From Melastoma dodecandrum (lineage: Eukaryota; Streptophyta; Magnoliopsida; Myrtales; Melastomataceae), in assembly GCA_029817715.1 (NCBI GenBank), contig JARUPY010000524.1, positions 62,001 through 126,000 of the forward strand: a stretch of 64,000 nt of DNA. The letters run 5' to 3'. Made by a program: the position numbers and the translations under genes. The notes below the pieces were generated by a model, which saw only the letters and a list, made by a program, of their open reading frames with translations, was not told the DNA's origin and did not search any database. This document shows, piece after piece, positions 20,715 to 30,805 of the stretch. Position 1 is the first letter of the stretch. Each line of letters starts with the position of its first letter.

Positions 20715-22123
20715 TCAGAGACTCGGATGCAGTCCGCGGACCGGGCTCACGCTCTCCAGCACCGCAGCGGCGTGCAGGATCGTGGTCTCCGCCTGCCAGC
20801 TCCCCACCAGCTGCACGTTGATCGGCAACCCGTCGCGGCTCGTCCCGAAGCGCATCGACAACCCGGGCAGGCCCGTCACGTTGAGGGGCACTGTCGCGCC
20901 CTGGAGGTAGGTCAGGTCGACCGTCTCACCGTTGACGACGAGTTCCTGGATGCCGTGCTTATGCGCCGAGACGGGGAGCACAGGGGTGAGGAGAACGTCA
21001 AAGTTTCGGAAGTAGGCCGCGTAGCCGTCCCCGGAGGTCGCTCCGCTGCCTGCTCGGCCGCTACATAGTCCTGCATCGACGTGTCGGGCAGCGACAGCAT
21101 CGTCTTGGCCATCTTGTACATCAGCTCCTCATGCCCGGCGACGGCCTCACGGAAGGCTGGCTTCATCTCCATGACGTGCAGCTTGTTGAACACGTCGAGG
21201 GCGAAGTCGCGCTCCAGCGCCGGAATGCGCACCTCTTCAACGGAATGCCCTTCGGCCTTGAGAGCCTCGGCCGCCGCTCGCACAGTCGCCGCGACTTCCG
21301 TGTCGATGGGACCAAAGCCCGGCCCGACCATCCAGCCGACGCGGAGCTTGCGATCCGACCTGGAGCCGAGGCCGGCGTCGAACGGGACGGTGCTGGTTGC
21401 GAAGGCGTCCTCGCCGTCGGGTCCGGCCAACTGCGACAAGGCGAGCGCGAGGTCGCGGATGCTGCGCGCCATCGGGCCGACATGCCAGAACCGGCGGGGC
21501 GCGCGGGGCCAGATGCCCGTCATAGGAACGCGTCCATGGGTCGCCTTGAGCGAGACGATGCCGGTCTGGGCCGCCGGGCCGCGCACCGAGATGGCGAGAT
21601 CGGTCCCGAGCCCCAAGGGTGACATCCCGGCAGCGATGGCCGCGGACTCGCCGCCGCTGGATCCACCCGGCGTGCGGTCGAGGTTCCAGGGATTGTTGGA
21701 GCGGCCGGAGAGCAGGTTGTCGCTCTCGATCCAGTAGGAGAACTCGGGAAGGTTGGTCTTGGCGAGCAGGATGCCACCGGCCTTCTTCATCCGGGCGACG
21801 CTGGTCGCGTCGGCCGTAGGGGTGCGGCCCTTGAAGATGGGCGAGCCGCGCTGGGTCATCACGCCCGCGGTGTCGATCGAGTCCTTCACCGTGAACGGGA
21901 CGCCGTGGAGAGGCCCGAGGTCCCCGCCTGCCATCACCCTCGTCTCGGCTTCCCTCGCGGCGGCGAGCGCATCCTCTGCGACCGTGACGATGGCGTTCAC
22001 CTCGGGGTCCACGGCTTCGATGCGGTCGAGGTGCGCTTGCACGACCTCTACGGGAGAGAGCCTCCTCGTCCGGATCAGCTCGGCCAGCCCGGTCGCGTCG
22101 GAGAAGATGATGTCGTCGCTCAT
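20715..22123 (-). pseudogene. Amidase-signature family hydrolase, frameshifted
   Basis: About 470 aa if joined. The N-terminal part contains the amidase-signature catalytic lysine (TVKDS), the glycine/serine stretch GGSSGGESAAIAAG and a nucleophile region written DLAISVRGP, where DxGGSxRxP is usual. Two glycines of the family pattern are therefore replaced, while the serine is kept. Near 21045 one base is gained or lost and the last 90 residues (LLTPVLPVSAHKHG, LPGLSMRFGT, LPINVQLVGSW) are in another frame. It is divergent from tetR with paired operators between them. Substrate unknown. Confidence 0.85.
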
Positions 22124-22133
22124 TGTGATCTGC

Positions 22134-22151
22134 CTACCGATCGTTAGGTAG
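22134..22151. promoter_or_regulatory. Probable TetR operator 1
   Basis: CTACCGATCGTTAGGTAG is an imperfect palindrome 11 bases upstream of the amidase start. Its reverse complement recurs at 22188-22205 with one mismatch. Placement between divergent amidase and tetR genes indicates a repressor site controlling both. Confidence 0.7.
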
Positions 22152-22187
22152 GGAGGAATTAAGGCTGGAACTTCGGCCCGTCAACCC

Positions 22188-22205
22188 CTAACTAACGATC
22201 GGTAG
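22188..22205. promoter_or_regulatory. Probable TetR operator 2
   Basis: CTAACTAACGATCGGTAG is the inverted copy of the site at 22134-22151 with 17 of 18 bases identical. It lies 26 bases before the tetR GTG and would overlap that gene's promoter or leader. Confidence 0.7.
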
Positions 22206-22231
22206 GGAAACGGTTTGGTGGAGGGCCGGGG

Positions 22232-22795
22232 GTGAGCACGAGCGCCAGAGAGTCGATCCTGGCGGCCGCCAGAAAGGCCGCGCAGGCGCATGGGTACGGC
22301 GGGCTGAGCTACCGCGATCTCGCCGCCGATGTCGGTATCAAGGCAGCGAGTATCTACCATCATTTCGCCAGCAAGGCGGATCTCGGCGCGGCCGTCGCGA
22401 AGCGCTACTCGGAGGACATATCGGCCGAGTTGGACGCGATGCTGGCCGCGTCCTCCGACCCGGTTCGCTGCCTGCGGCTCTACCCAGGCACCTTCCGCCG
22501 GTCCCTCGAAGACGGGAACAGGCTTTGCCTGTGCAGCTTCATGTCGGCCGAGTACGCCGACCTGCCGGAGATCGTGCAGCGCGAGGCCCCGCGCTTCGCC
22601 GACGTCAATGTCGCATGGCTCGCCAAGGTCCTGGTCATGGCAAAGCTCGTGGAGCCTGGGGGCAGCGAGGATCGGGCGCGAGCCATCTTCGCCGCAGTGT
22701 CCGGAGCCCAGTTGTATGCGAGGAGCCGCTCGGACATCTCGACGTTCGATGCGCTCATCGAGAGCTACCGGGCCTCGGGGCTGCTGCCGGCTTGA
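22232..22795 (+). CDS. TetR/AcrR-family repressor
   Basis: 187 aa. The N-terminal HTH reads GLSYRDLAADVGIKAASIYH followed by HFASKADL, the family signature. The C-terminal ligand and dimer domain follows. The start is GTG 22232 with GGAGGG upstream at 22219-22224. Two matching palindromes in the intergenic region are the expected autoregulatory and amidase operators. The frame is intact, whereas the amidase next door is broken. Confidence 0.92.
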   Translation: MSTSARESILAAARKAAQAHGYGGLSYRDLAADVGIKAASIYHHFASKADLGAAVAKRYSEDISAELDAMLAASSDPVRCLRLYPGTFRRSLEDGNRLCLCSFMSAEYADLPEIVQREAPRFADVNVAWLAKVLVMAKLVEPGGSEDRARAIFAAVSGAQLYARSRSDISTFDALIESYRASGLLPA

Positions 22796-22942
22796 GGGCA
22801 GAGATGGAGAGGTCGGAGCCGTTCGAAGCTCGTTCGCTATGGCTATGCCCGAGCGACACCGGCGGGGCAGGGCTCCAGGGGCCTGCCTTGCCCGGTCCGC
22901 TCTGGGGACACTCACAACGCACGGACCTGAACGCCTCCCGTT

Positions 22943-23015
22943 GTGACGGTCTTCGGATGCCGGCCCCTGCGCGACGGCGCGGCTGGGTCGGGGGGTGGCG
23001 TCCGAAGACCTTCAC
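22943..23015. repeat. Palindromic repeat element, copy 1
   Basis: Arms 22943-22961 and 22997-23015 are 19-base reverse complements with two mismatches, around a GC-rich centre. The same element occurs inverted at 57854-57925; their centres match over 41 bases with a single difference. Between convergent tetR and the dehydrogenase, so it could end transcription. The rest of 22796-23138 shows no gene. Confidence 0.75.
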
Positions 23016-23138
23016 ATCGGAGGGTCAGGGTGGCTCACGCCGAAGCCGACATCCATCCGGGATCCGCGAGATCGGATCGGTACGATCGGCCCTCTACAGG
23101 AACCCGATCGAATCTCGCGGACGGCGTATCACTGCGGA

Positions 23139-24268
23139 TCAGTCGAAGAGCACGACCTGCCGGATCGCCGAACCTGCTCTGAGGCGGTCGAATCCTCCGT
23201 TGATCTCGTCGAGGCGCAGCGTGTGAGTCAGAAGCCGGTCGACCGGGAGACGGCCGTTCTGAAACAGCGCGACGAAGTGGGGCAGGTCGCGCCGGGGCAC
23301 ACAGGAACCGATATAGGACCCTTTCAGGGTACGTTCCTCGGCCACGAGGCTGACGGCTTGGATCGACATCTTGCGGTCGGGAGACGGCAGGCCGGCCGTG
23401 ACCGTCGTGCCGCCGCGCGCCGTGGCCGCATAAGCGAGTTCGAGCGCCGGCACCACGCCGGCCATCTCGAAGAAGAACTCGACGCCGCCGCCGGATAAAT
23501 CCTTGATGGTCGCCACGACGTCCGGTGCTGCGGCATTGACCGTGTGCGTGGCTCCCAGTTGTCGGGCGAAGACCAGCTTCTCCTCCGAAAGGTCGACCGC
23601 GATGATCTGCCGGGCCCCGCAGGCCACGGCGCCGAGGACGGCGCTGAGCCCGACGCCGCCAAGGCCCGCGACCGCGACCGAGGCGCCCGCCGGGACCCTC
23701 GCGGTGTTGACCACGGCTCCGACCCCAGTGAGCACCGCGCAGCCGAAGAGCGCCGCATGGTCGAACGCCAGGGCCTTGTCGACCTTGATGCAGGATTCCC
23801 GCGACACCACCGCATGATCGGCGAAGGCCGAGACCCCGATGTGGTGGTTCACGGCGTCGCAGGACAAGGACAGGCGTCGGTCGCCGCGCAGAAGCGTCCC
23901 GACGCCGTTGGCCCTTGCGCCCGGCTCGCAGAGGGCGGGCCGCCCGGTCGCGCATGGCAGGCACTGGCCACAGCTCGGAACGAAGACCAGCACCACGTGG
24001 TCACCGACCGCCAGATCGGCCACATCCTCGCCGACCTCGACCACGATCCCGGCGGCCTCGTGGCCGAGCACCATCGGGAGGGGCCGGGGCCGGCTGCCGT
24101 CGATCACCGACAGGTCCGAGTGGCACAGGCCGGCTGCCTTGATGCGGACCAGCACCTCGCCCCGACCAGGCCCGGCCAGGTCGACCACCGCGATGGAAAG
24201 AGGGCGCGTCTCGCTGTAGGTGGTGGGCGAGTCCGGTTTTGGCGCAGAAGCGCGGCTTTGATCTGCAT
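23139..24268 (-). pseudogene. Zinc-dependent alcohol dehydrogenase, N-terminal frameshift
   Basis: The core has GLCHSDL and GHEAAG (catalytic zinc), CGQCLPC with a later cysteine (structural zinc) and GLGGVGLS (NAD binding). The apparent start ATG 24268, after a GAGAGGAG site, gives MQIKAALLRQN. The main frame is then reached by a one-base change near 24235, at DSPTTYSETRPLS. About 375 aa if joined. Layout is that of class III-like or aryl-alcohol dehydrogenases. Last gene of the long leftward unit that begins with the sugar-binding protein. Confidence 0.85.
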
Positions 24269-24286
24269 GGCGGGCACTCCTCTCGT

Positions 24287-26247
24287 TCAAGCGAGAGCCA
24301 GTTGGCCAGGACGGCCAAGCCCGCCAAGCCGATGGCGACGAGGACCCAGCGCCGACCCTCGCCCGGCGCCAAGGCGGCGATGTCCGAGCGCGGCCGCTGC
24401 GAGCGGGGCAGCGGCTCGATGGGCCGGGCCGGACAGGTCGACAGGGCCATGCGGTGACCGAGGAACCAGATCAGCAGCCCGCCGAGCGCCCACCAGCAGA
24501 TCTGCCAGATCCAAAGCGATGGCAGGCCGCTCGCGAGGGTCGTGGCCGCGGCGGCGGCCGAGCCGTCCCCGAACGCCACGTTGCCGTAGAGGGCGCCGGG
24601 GCCGATGGCGAAGAACATCCAGGCGAGCGTCAGGGTCCAGGCGAGTGGCCGAAGGGTGCGGTTCGATGACCCCCCCGCGACGACCGACAGGAAGGCGTGG
24701 AACGCCGACCGCCTCGCCTGCTCGCCCTTGCGTTGGCTGATGAGCGAGATCACGAGGCAGGCGACACCATTCACGGCGAGGCCCCAGGCGCCGGAATGCA
24801 GGGTCCAGGGCCAGCGACCCCAGGGGAGATGGACTCCGACGAATCCGGCAACGGCGCCCCCGAGTGGCTCGGTGAAGACCACGGCCGCGAGCCCGGAGAC
24901 GAATCCCACGACGACTCCCTCCCGCGTCAACCAGCGCAGCCAGCACAATCCCGCCAGGGCGGGCAGGATCTGCAGGCCGCATCCGAGCGCCACCGCCGCG
25001 AGTGCACGCTGGGCGGCAGGCGCGAAGGTGGCCAGCAGCAGTGCCGAGACCGCGAGCAGGCCCATAGCGATCCGCGCGACACGGCGTTGGCCGACGACGT
25101 CGAGGTCGGGTTCGAAGTAGCGGCGGTACACGTCCCGCGCCAGAATGGTGGAAGCGGCCGACAGGTTCAGCGACGCGAACACCTGGGCTCCGGCCAGCAT
25201 CGCCACGGCCAGAATGCCGACGAACCAGGGGCCGGCCCCGGCCATATGCCCGATCAGGCCGGCCACGGGCTCGTCGGCCCCGGCTACGGCGCCGAAGCGG
25301 CCCAGGCCGGCCGCCGTGACGCCGAACACCAGGATCGCTCCTGCCGTCCCGGCGCTCGCCCAGGTCTGTTGAGCCGCAAAGCCCCGCGGGCTGCGCGTCG
25401 CGAAGGCGAGCAGCCCGAAGGCCGGGACCAGCTGCAGACCCATGAGCGCGACGCAGTAGCTGCAGATCATCGTGGTGGTCCACGGACTGCCGAGCGGCGG
25501 CTCCACGCCCAGGCCGCGCACGAACTGGATGATACCTGGAATGCCGAGTTGCGACGGGACGGCGTGGGGGGCGCCCGTCGAGGCCTGCTGGCCGAGGCCG
25601 CCCGTCGAGGCCGGGAAACCACCCGATGCGGCGAAGGCGACAGCGCCGACCATGACCGCACCGGCGGCGACCAGCAGGCTCTGCGACGCGCCCGCCACGG
25701 CCGTGGCCCGCATCCCGCCCACGCAGCTGTAGGCGAAAACGAGCCCTGTCAGGACCCAAAGGACGAGAACCGGGTCGAGGGCGCCGTCCGACACCGTGGC
25801 GACGAGATCCGCGGCCGCCGTCATCTGCGACCCCATGAACGGGACCGCAAAGACGACCGCGACCAGAACGGTGCAGAGGCGGATGCCCTCGCCCCCGAAA
25901 TAATCCCCCAACATCTCTGCCGGCGTCACGTAACCGTAGCGCTTGCCGAGCATCCATTCCCGCTTGAGGAACAGCACCCCGGCCAATGGGATCGTGACGG
26001 CGCAGAGCGCCGTCTCGGCGAAGGCGAGGCCGCCGCTGGCGACGAGTGCAGCGTGCCCGAGCACGATCCAGGCCGGAAAGCTCGCACCCGTGGCGACCAG
26101 GACGAAGATCCAGGCGGGCAGGTCACGATCGGCCAGGAAGAAGCTCCGGGCGTCCTTCGCCGTCCGCGCGCAGGCGGTGCCGCAATAGAGCCAGTAGGCG
26201 TTGGACAGGGCGAGAGCCGCAACGAGCCAGATCAATGCTTCGGACAT
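24287..26247 (-). pseudogene. Sodium:solute symporter family transporter
   Basis: About 650 aa with 13-14 hydrophobic helices and the SSS pattern (ALSNAYWLYCGT start, LADRDLPAWIF, TPAEMLGDYFGG, YSCVGGMRAT). Members import sugars, carboxylates or other solutes with sodium. ATG 26247 follows GGAGGCCGACG. The frame runs through the expected end and into the dehydrogenase as far as 24001. A TGA in the +1 frame at 24289-24287 directly precedes the next gene's ribosome-binding site, so a late one-base indel probably removed the normal stop. The body of the protein is intact. Confidence 0.85.
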
Positions 26248-26307
26248 CGTCGGCCTCCGCGAGCGTGCGGGCAGCTTTGGCCTGTCCGGCGAAGCAGGCG
26301 CCCCATG

Positions 26308-26718
26308 TCAGGTCGGATGCCGGGTGTGGAACATCGAGAAGGCTCCGCGCAGACCGTGGCGGGTCGCCACATAGGCGAAGCCCCCGGCGACCACGATCGC
26401 GGTTCCGATCAGGCCGAGCAGCACATCGGCGCGCGCGAAGGCGGGCGCGGCGATCCAACTCCCGAGAAACCCGAGCAGGGCCACGAGGAAGAGCCCAGCC
26501 GCAGCGGCGACGTGTCCGTCGCTGAAGGCGACACCATAGACCCGGTTGATCACGAGATGGGACACGGCGCCTGCCGCCAGAAGCGCCAAGCCGAACAGGC
26601 CGAACGTCAGATCCGCGGCCCGGAACCCCGACAGCAGGAAGCCGGCCCCGAAGGGAGCGAAGAGGCTCCAGCTCGTCAGGGCCGCGAAGTGGCTATCGTC
26701 GCCGGTCGTGCTGGCCAT
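26308..26718 (-). CDS. Small four-helix membrane protein
   Basis: 136 aa with four hydrophobic segments (WSLFAPFGAGFLLSGF, TFGLFGLALLAAGAVSHLVI, AAGLFLVALLGFLGSWIA, VLLGLIGTAIVVAGGFAYVA). Start ATG 26718 is preceded at short distance by GGAGGG. It lies 17 bases after the flotillin-like gene and 60 before the symporter, within the same unit. No family recognised; an accessory of the neighbouring transporter or flotillin is plausible but not shown. Confidence 0.65.
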   Translation of the reverse strand: MASTTGDDSHFAALTSWSLFAPFGAGFLLSGFRAADLTFGLFGLALLAAGAVSHLVINRVYGVAFSDGHVAAAAGLFLVALLGFLGSWIAAPAFARADVLLGLIGTAIVVAGGFAYVATRHGLRGAFSMFHTRHPT

Positions 26719-26735
26719 GCCGCCCTCCGAGGCCT

Positions 26736-28452
26736 TCACTTGGTTTCGAGCAGCTTGGAGGGCTTGCCCGCCCCATCCTTCACGGACGTATATTCAGTCT
26801 TGCCGAGGCCACCCAGGCCGTCCATGCCGATGGAGGCGGCCGACATTCCGATCTCGTTCAGCAACGTGTCGACGAACGGGGCCTGGGCGCGGTAGCGCAG
26901 GGCAGAATTGACGACGCTCTCGGCGAGGTTCGGCGGTCGGGCGCCGTCCTCACCGCCACCCATGTCGCCGCCCGTCGGGACGGGACCCTGCGCGCCAGGC
27001 CTGGACAGGCCCGGCAACCCCTCGACATGGAGGATGCGGATGGATTCGATCTGCTCCATGGGCTTCACGCTTTCCCGGATGATCGATGGGAGGTTCTCGA
27101 CGAGGCGCACGTGCAAGGCGCTGCGGCGACTGGCGTCGGAGCGGAGGTTTTCCGCCTCGTTGCTCTTGCGCTTTCCCTCGGCTTCGACGGCGAAGCGCCG
27201 TTCCAAGGCGGCGACGTCGATGCGATCGGCCTCGGCACGGTCGGTCGCGGCCTGTCGTTCGGCTTCCGCCCGCACCTTGATCTTCACGGCCTCGCGTTCG
27301 GCCTCCTGGCTCGCCACGATCATGTCGACCTGTTTCCGGCGCTCGGCGATGGCCCTGTCGCGCACCGTGGTGATGTTTTCCAGCGCCTCGACCATCAGCG
27401 CCCGCGCGCTCTCGGCCGCCTGCTGCGCCTCGGACTGCGCCTTGGATTTCTGCGCCACCGCGATGACGCTCTCCTGTTCCTCGATCTGCCGGGCCTTCTG
27501 GCGTTGAATCTCCAGGCGTTCGAGGTCCAGTTCCCGGGCGATGCGCTCGGCATCGATCGCCCGATCCTGAGCGATGCGCGCCCTTCTCGAGATCCTCGCG
27601 GGCCTGGATCTCGGCCTCCTCGACCTCCCGGTCGCGCAGGACCTTCTCGCGGGCCACCTCGGCGCGTTGCTGGGCGCGGCGCACCGCGACTTCGCGCTCC
27701 TGTTCGAGGCGCGCGTATTCGCTCTCGCGCTGGATGTCGAGGGCCAGGCGCTCGGCCTCAAGGTTCTTCTTGCGCACCGCGATCATCGTATCCTGCTCGA
27801 TGTCGTTGCGCTTCTTGCGGCGGCTTTCGATCTCCTCGGTCAGCCGCGTCAGGCCCTCGGCGTCGAAGGCATTCGACGGGTTGAACAGCTTCATGTCGGC
27901 CTGGTCGAGATTGGTGAGCGACGCGGTCTCGAGCTCCAGGCCATTCTGCGTCATGGAATTGGCCACCTGAGCCTTCACGTCGCGGATGTAGTCCGAACGG
28001 TGTTCGTGGATCTGCTCCAGCGTCATCGAGGCGGCGACCGCGCCCATGGCATCGACGAAGCGCCCCTGCACAAGGTCGCGCAGGCTTTCGGGGTTCATGG
28101 TGCGATTGCCGAGCGTGCGGGCCGCTGCCGCGACCGCCTCGGCTGACGGGATGACCCGCACGTAGAACTCCACCTGAAGTTCGATCCGCATGCGGTCCTT
28201 CGTGATCAGCGACTTTTCGCGGGCGCGATGCACTTCCAGGCGCAGCGTGTTCATGCTGACGTCGGTGACGTCGTGCACGATGGGGAGCACCAGCGCACCG
28301 CCGCCCATGACCACCTTCTCGCCGCCCAGACCCGTGCGCACGAAGGACACGTCCTTCGATGAGCGGCGATAGAGCCAGTGCAGCAGGTAGGCCAGGACCG
28401 CGATGACGATCGCGACCAGGATCATGATGGCGATGATGTCTGCGCCGTTCAT
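26736..28452 (-). pseudogene. Flotillin-like (SPFH/Band 7) protein, frameshifted
   Basis: The N-terminal membrane anchor (IIAIMILVAIVIAVLAYLL) is followed by an SPFH domain (VRTGLGGEKVVMGGG, NTLRLEVHRAREKSLITKD) and a long charged coiled coil rich in E, R, A and Q. One extra G in a GGG at about 27583 shifts the frame. The other frame continues the coiled coil and the flotillin C-terminal region to 26736. About 571 aa if joined. Flotillins organise membrane microdomains. The position one gene after the rhodopsin homologue is unusual. Start ATG 28452 follows GGGGGAG. Confidence 0.85.
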
Positions 28453-28512
28453 CGTCGGGTCTCCCCCTGGGTGGTCAAGCGCCGGAGTGCGGTCTGGGCG
28501 GGCATGGTCGCC

Positions 28513-29236
28513 TCAGAAACGGGATTGTTGCGGGCGCGGCGTCCGCTCCGCCTTCAGCATCGCGGTGGCGAGCACCGCGAGCCCGAAGGCGATCCGGTTC
28601 ACGAAGTCGGCCAGGTTGTAGGTGACCGCGAGGCTGCCGCCCGCGACGCCGCCGGCGAAGCCGGCGATGAAGTTGCACAGCGGATAGACGGCCCATCCGA
28701 TCGTGACGATGAGGCGCATCCAGAAATAGCCGCGCTGGACCGGCTCGTCGTGACTTTCGGCGACGATCTCGTTGAGGCGCCCGAAGAAGAGTTCGCCGAG
28801 GATGTAGATCCAACCGACGATGCCGATGAGGAAGCTGAGCGCCGCCGTGGGTGAAGCCCGCTTCGCCCATGAAGCGGACCACCACCATGAGGACGCTGAC
28901 GACGAGCAGCCGCCAGAACAGGGCCGCAGACGGCGGCGCGATCGTTGCGACGACGAAGAAGAAGGTGAGAACCTGCAGCGGCATCGTCACCGCCCAACCG
29001 ACATATTGATAGGAGATCGGCAACTGGTGGGTGGCGAGCCACACGTCGCGCGCTTGCAGATGACCGACGGCCGCCACCAGGGCGACGATCGCCGACAGGG
29101 CGACCGGCAGCTTCCAGGCCCGGCCCACCCAGCCCGTGGCGAGCAGCAGCAGGGCGGCCTGCGCGATGCAGCCGAGGAGAGCCAGCGAAAAGGATGCGCC
29201 CGCCAAGTCGGTGACCTGAAGAACTGTGCCGTTCAC
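28513..29236 (-). pseudogene. Proteorhodopsin-type 7TM protein lacking the retinal lysine, frameshifted
   Basis: About 240 aa from GTG 29236; one indel near 28848 separates helices A-D from E-G. Family features kept: GH in helix B (GHLQARDVW), MGEAGF, GWIYILGELFFG in helix E, WAVYPL in helix F and YNLADFVN in helix G. Functional residues changed relative to proteorhodopsin: the helix C sequence YQYVGWAVTMPLQVLT has Q for R94, G for the proton acceptor D97 (codon 28997-28999) and T for the donor E108. In helix G the retinal lysine K231 is arginine (codon 28594-28596) while D227 remains. No Schiff base or proton pumping is expected. It lies 47 bases after an ABC permease and 60 before the flotillin-like gene. 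Confidence 0.8.
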
Positions 29237-29283
29237 GTTCCGCCCCCCGAACCCGTCTGTCCTGCCAACACGTTCCGTCCCCT

Positions 29284-30420
29284 TCAGATCTGCGAGCGCA
29301 CGTGCGGCGAGCGTGCATAGAGCGCCACCATGGGGCAGGATCAGCAGGCCGAAGATGAACTGCTGCCATTCGAACTTGAGGCCCATGCCGACCAGGAAGG
29401 AGGTCAGCACCTGCAGCACCAGCACGCCGATGACCGTGAAGCCGTAGCCGCCGGCGCCGCCCAGCAGAGAGGTTCCGCCGACCACCACGGCGGCGAGCGT
29501 CATGAAGAGGTAGGGCTGGCCCACGCCGATGAAGCCGCCGCCGCTCCACCCGAGCAGCAGGCATCCGGTCATCGCCGAAACGCCGCCGCTGACGGCGTAA
29601 ACGCCGATCCAATACTTCCGCTCGGAGATCGACAGCCGCGCCGCCGAGGTCCGGTTGCCGCCGAGCGCGTAGAGGTAGCGGCCGTAGACGGTGTTGCGCA
29701 GCCCGACGATGAGCAGGATCGACACCACGACCCAGATCAGGATAGCGGGCGGGAACTTGAGTCCGAAGGTCGAGCCGTTCATGGCGGCGAGGTTCTTCAG
29801 CCAAGGCGGAACGGTGCCGAAGACGTTGCCGGCGAAGGACGAGCCGATGCTGGTGACGATCTGGATCGATCCCGATACCGCGAAGCCCGTGCCGAGCGTC
29901 AGGATCAGGGCCTGGCCTTGTATCCTGAAGCTGAGCGCGCCGTTGACCACGCCGATCAGCGTGCCGAGGGCGATGACGAGGATGACGGCGAGCCACGGCG
30001 GGATGCCGAGACCGATGATGTAGAGCAGCCCCACGTTGGCCGAGCCGATCACGAAGGGGATGGATAGGTCCGAAGGCCCCGGCCCAAGCAGTGGCCCACA
30101 AGCGTGTCCCTGTTCCCCACGCAGGCGGAGGGGCCGAGGAACGAGGCGAACATCAACAACATCGACTTGATGTGTGAACGCCCGGAGGAAGACAGCCGCC
30201 GGGATTGGTTGGATGGCGCCGAATGACGAAAAGAGCCCGACCCAGCACGACGATTAATAGCCCGACGAAGGCGCTACTACGGTTGTCCGAACGACGACTT
30301 GCTTGCCCTCACCGTGCATGGGCCAGGAATGAGGAGGCCGCCGAGCAGCACGAGGGCCGAGATGACGGTGACGGCCGGGATGAAGAAGCCCGGGTGGACG
30401 GTGAAGCACACGCGGATCGC
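29284..30420 (-). pseudogene. Sugar ABC transporter permease (RbsC-like), damaged
   Basis: The main frame (about 30050-29330) encodes the multi-helix BPD_transp_2 core with SIPFVIGSANVGLLYIIGLG and GGTSLLGGAGGYGFT. An extra base in GGGG at 29332-29335 shifts the last residues to MVALYARSPHVRSQI and a TGA at 29286-29284. Upstream, pieces such as SMLLMFASFLG (about 30150) and FFIPAVTVISALVLLGG (about 30390-30325) fit the first helices but are split by several indels, and 30180-30320 matches nothing. Inner-membrane component of a ribose/xylose-type importer. Confidence 0.75.
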
Positions 30421-30486
30421 CGAAAAGGCCTATGACGAGCGGGCCCAGGGCCGTTCCGATCCAGGAACCCGGTTCCTTTGCCGACC

Positions 30487-30777
30487 CTAATGTTCACCAA
30501 GATCGCCGCCCCCGCGGGTGCCGCGCCGGGGCGGTCCCGGGGCATCCTGTCCCGGAAGAGCACCCCAAGGGCGACCCCGAGGGCGCACGGTGAAGAAGCG
30601 CACGCCCCAGGCCACGAGCGCGAATGTCGCGACCCCGAAGAGGATGATCTCCTGTGCGGGCAGTCCCTGGGCGATGCCGAAGCCGACCCCGAGCCCCGCC
30701 ACGGCGGAGGCCAGGAGGAAGCCGATCCACCGCGCGAGGGGCGGCTCGGCGGTTTCGAAGCCCGTGCCGAGGCTCAC
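30487..30777 (-). CDS. Short two-helix membrane protein or fragment
   Basis: GTG 30777 starts SLGTGFETAEPPLARWIGFL and encodes two hydrophobic helices, the second EIILFGVATFALVAWGVRFF. After about residue 65 the sequence becomes charged and low-complexity, probably after a frame change. It lies between two permease genes of the ABC system and overlaps the stop of a frame ending MGPANMEHAS, the likely original end of the upstream permease. It could be the first part of the second permease or a separate small subunit. Confidence 0.45.
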   Translation of the reverse strand: MSLGTGFETAEPPLARWIGFLLASAVAGLGVGFGIAQGLPAQEIILFGVATFALVAWGVRFFTVRPRGRPWGALPGQDAPGPPRRGTRGGGDLGEH

Positions 30778-30805
30778 GAGGCGTGCTCCATGTTGGCGGG
30801 TCCCA

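Noticed and set aside
24001..26247. Apparent fusion of the symporter to the dehydrogenase
   Set aside because: A TGA in the +1 frame precedes the dehydrogenase's ribosome-binding site, and the fused tail is antiphase to the dehydrogenase frame.
24697..26895. 732-codon rightward ORF opposite the symporter
   Set aside because: Shadow frame rich in R, G, E and Q with no domain pattern; the leftward symporter explains the sequence.
28475..30052. Apparent fusion of an ABC permease to a rhodopsin
   Set aside because: The permease's natural ending and stop are found in the next frame after an extra base in GGGG (29332-29335), so the fusion is a frameshift product and the genes are separate.
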